From the NCBI GenBank assembly GCA_013398295.1, contig VZSF01001203.1:132492-196491 (forward strand): a stretch of DNA of 64,000 nt, written 5' to 3'. Below the pieces are notes generated by a model that worked only from the letters and a program-made list of their open reading frames with translations, searched no databases and was not told the DNA's origin. This document shows, piece by piece, positions 62,749 through 64,000 of this stretch. The translations under genes and the position numbers were made by a program. The stretch's first letter is position 1; every line of letters begins with the position of its first letter. The DNA comes from Chionis minor. Lineage: Eukaryota; Chordata; Aves; Charadriiformes; Chionididae.

Positions 62749-64000
62749 ACAACCATAAGGAATAATGCTTATGGAAGGTTTAATGTGTGTATTTTAAAAG
62801 GGATGTTTGATCAATCCTTTGAATGACATTCTTATGTTGCTCCTCTAAAGTTAATAAACTCCAAGATAAGTAGAAATAAGGGCATTTGAAAAATCTTTTT
62901 TCCTTTATGTAATTTGTTTGTATTTACACTTCACATAGCTTGATTGGCAAAACCAGTTTTGTGGTGTTTTTTTTTCACATCCTAGCTGTATAACCTGTTT
63001 CACTTGCTTACTCTCTTTGGTATTATTTGTGAATTCCTTCTGCTGTAGTGAAAATGGTAGAATGAAGGCTACAAACAACCTCTTTAACTCATGCTACAAA
63101 TACCGAGCTTAAGGAAAAGTATTGAGAAATTGCCTTCCACCTCTTTTGCAGTGTGTTGTTCCTGCTGAATTGACAGAGAACAGGAATCAAGAGGGGCTGG
63201 CATCTTACGCTCCAGTACACTCTTCAAGGGTGGTCAGCTGGCTGGAGGGGTACTGTCTTTCTGCATCCCTGTACAGTAGAGCCTGAACTGAGCCAGGGGT
63301 TCCACCATGTCTGTACCAAGATGGAGAGCAGGCTGTGCTCTTCCAGTGTTGGACTGGTGTGGGACAAGAGAGCAGGTTTGATGCAAGGGGCAAAGCTGCA
63401 AGGACCTGGGTTGGGGTGGCAAGAAGCAGATTTCCCTCTTTGTGCCAGTCACACAAGGACCGGCTATTCTGGTGACACTTTGAATGAATCAGCTTTATGG
63501 AACCTTTAGCTCACCATGCTGGTAGGAAGTGGGTGCTATGAAACACCTGCTGGGGACTAAGATGAAAAGTTTGGAGGTAAGCTGGGGAGAGGATTGGCTA
63601 GACTGTGAAAGGGATGTCTAATAGCAGCTGAGGGCTTAAAAAGAAACATGTAACTGTACTTTTCTAAAACTATCAGATAAGAGGATGGTTTGGCTTGTAC
63701 TCATTTGGCAGGTTAGAGATGGAAGTTAATATGAAAGCATTCATGGAGAGGGGCAACCACAGACTCTTTAGAAGGGGTTAGTGCTTACAGAAGAGAAGAA
63801 GGTAGGACTTCAAAAAATCAAAGCTGGAAAACTGCTACAGTAGGGAAATCTGTACCTGAAATACATTCCAAATACAGCTTAGCACATGTATCTATTTTGG
63901 ATTTCTCTTCTGCGGGAGAAGGCAAGATACATAGTCAGAATAAGCATCAGTAGCAGAGGTAGAGTTTCTCATTGGGCCCTTATTTTCCATCGTGTTTTAA
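55043..64000 (+). other. FREM2: FREM2 intron 2, last part visible
   Basis: About 9 kb without a recognised exon, mobile element or RNA gene. A poly-A run of 27 bases lies at 62718-62744. The segment 60600-61340 is somewhat GC-richer and contains 'ataaaag' and 'aataaa' motifs, but I could not delimit an element there. Exon 3 of FREM2 is presumably beyond 64000. Confidence 0.55.
62718..62744. repeat. Poly-A run (27 A)
   Basis: The longest homopolymer in the window. No retrocopy body was recognised next to it. Confidence 0.95.

Noticed and set aside
29834..64000. Search for FREM2 exon 3
   Set aside because: No acceptor followed by a phase 1 segment resembling the expected sequence before the first Calx-beta domain was recognised; the exon is probably beyond the window, though a short diverged exon could have been missed by eye.
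1..64000. CRISPR arrays, bacterial operons, tRNA or rRNA genes
   Set aside because: Nothing with the required repeat-spacer or cloverleaf structure was seen, and the sequence is clearly from an animal nuclear genome.

Overview
This looks like vertebrate nuclear DNA from a bird, or less likely another sauropsid. The only firmly identified gene is a single-copy animal gene with splice signals. The recognisable mobile elements are CR1-type LINEs with the typical avian 3' end, a 'ttggactagatgatc...tccaacc' block followed by short 'attctatga'-like repeats. The rest is AT-rich, non-coding DNA with microsatellites. The sequence is draft quality: one 839-base N gap lies at 20412-21250 and one single N at 35037. 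The species cannot be named from the sequence.

Layout. Positions 1 to about 20100 are intergenic, with one CR1 3' fragment, a few simple repeats, a possible very old repeat near 16.0-16.7 kb and two or three exon-like open stretches of unknown meaning. About 20110-22150 is a CpG-island-like block that contains the gap. The first coding exon of FREM2 (FRAS1-related extracellular matrix protein 2) runs on the + strand from inside the gap to 26406, with 1718 complete codons visible. Intron 1 is 26407-29743, exon 2 is 29744-29833 (90 bases), and everything from 29834 to 64000 reads as the start of a large intron 2. That intron holds three further CR1 copies clustered at 49.7-55.0 kb, simple repeats, and one protein-like minus-strand ORF at 52444-52740. 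I did not recognise exon 3.

Biology. FREM2 is a large secreted/transmembrane basement-membrane protein that acts with FRAS1 and FREM1 at the epidermal-dermal and other epithelial-mesenchymal junctions; its loss causes Fraser-syndrome-type defects in mammals. Exon 1 encodes the signal peptide, the N-terminal region and about 11.7 of the 12 CSPG repeats; exon 2 completes part of the twelfth. The Calx-beta domains, transmembrane helix and cytoplasmic tail must lie beyond the window.

No wholly new system is evident. The observation I would check first is that the reading frame of exon 1 stays open for 62 codons into intron 1. It would add a hydrophobic, membrane-helix-like tail, then a stop, then an AATAAA six bases later. 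This is a candidate intronic-polyadenylation isoform, inferred only from sequence.
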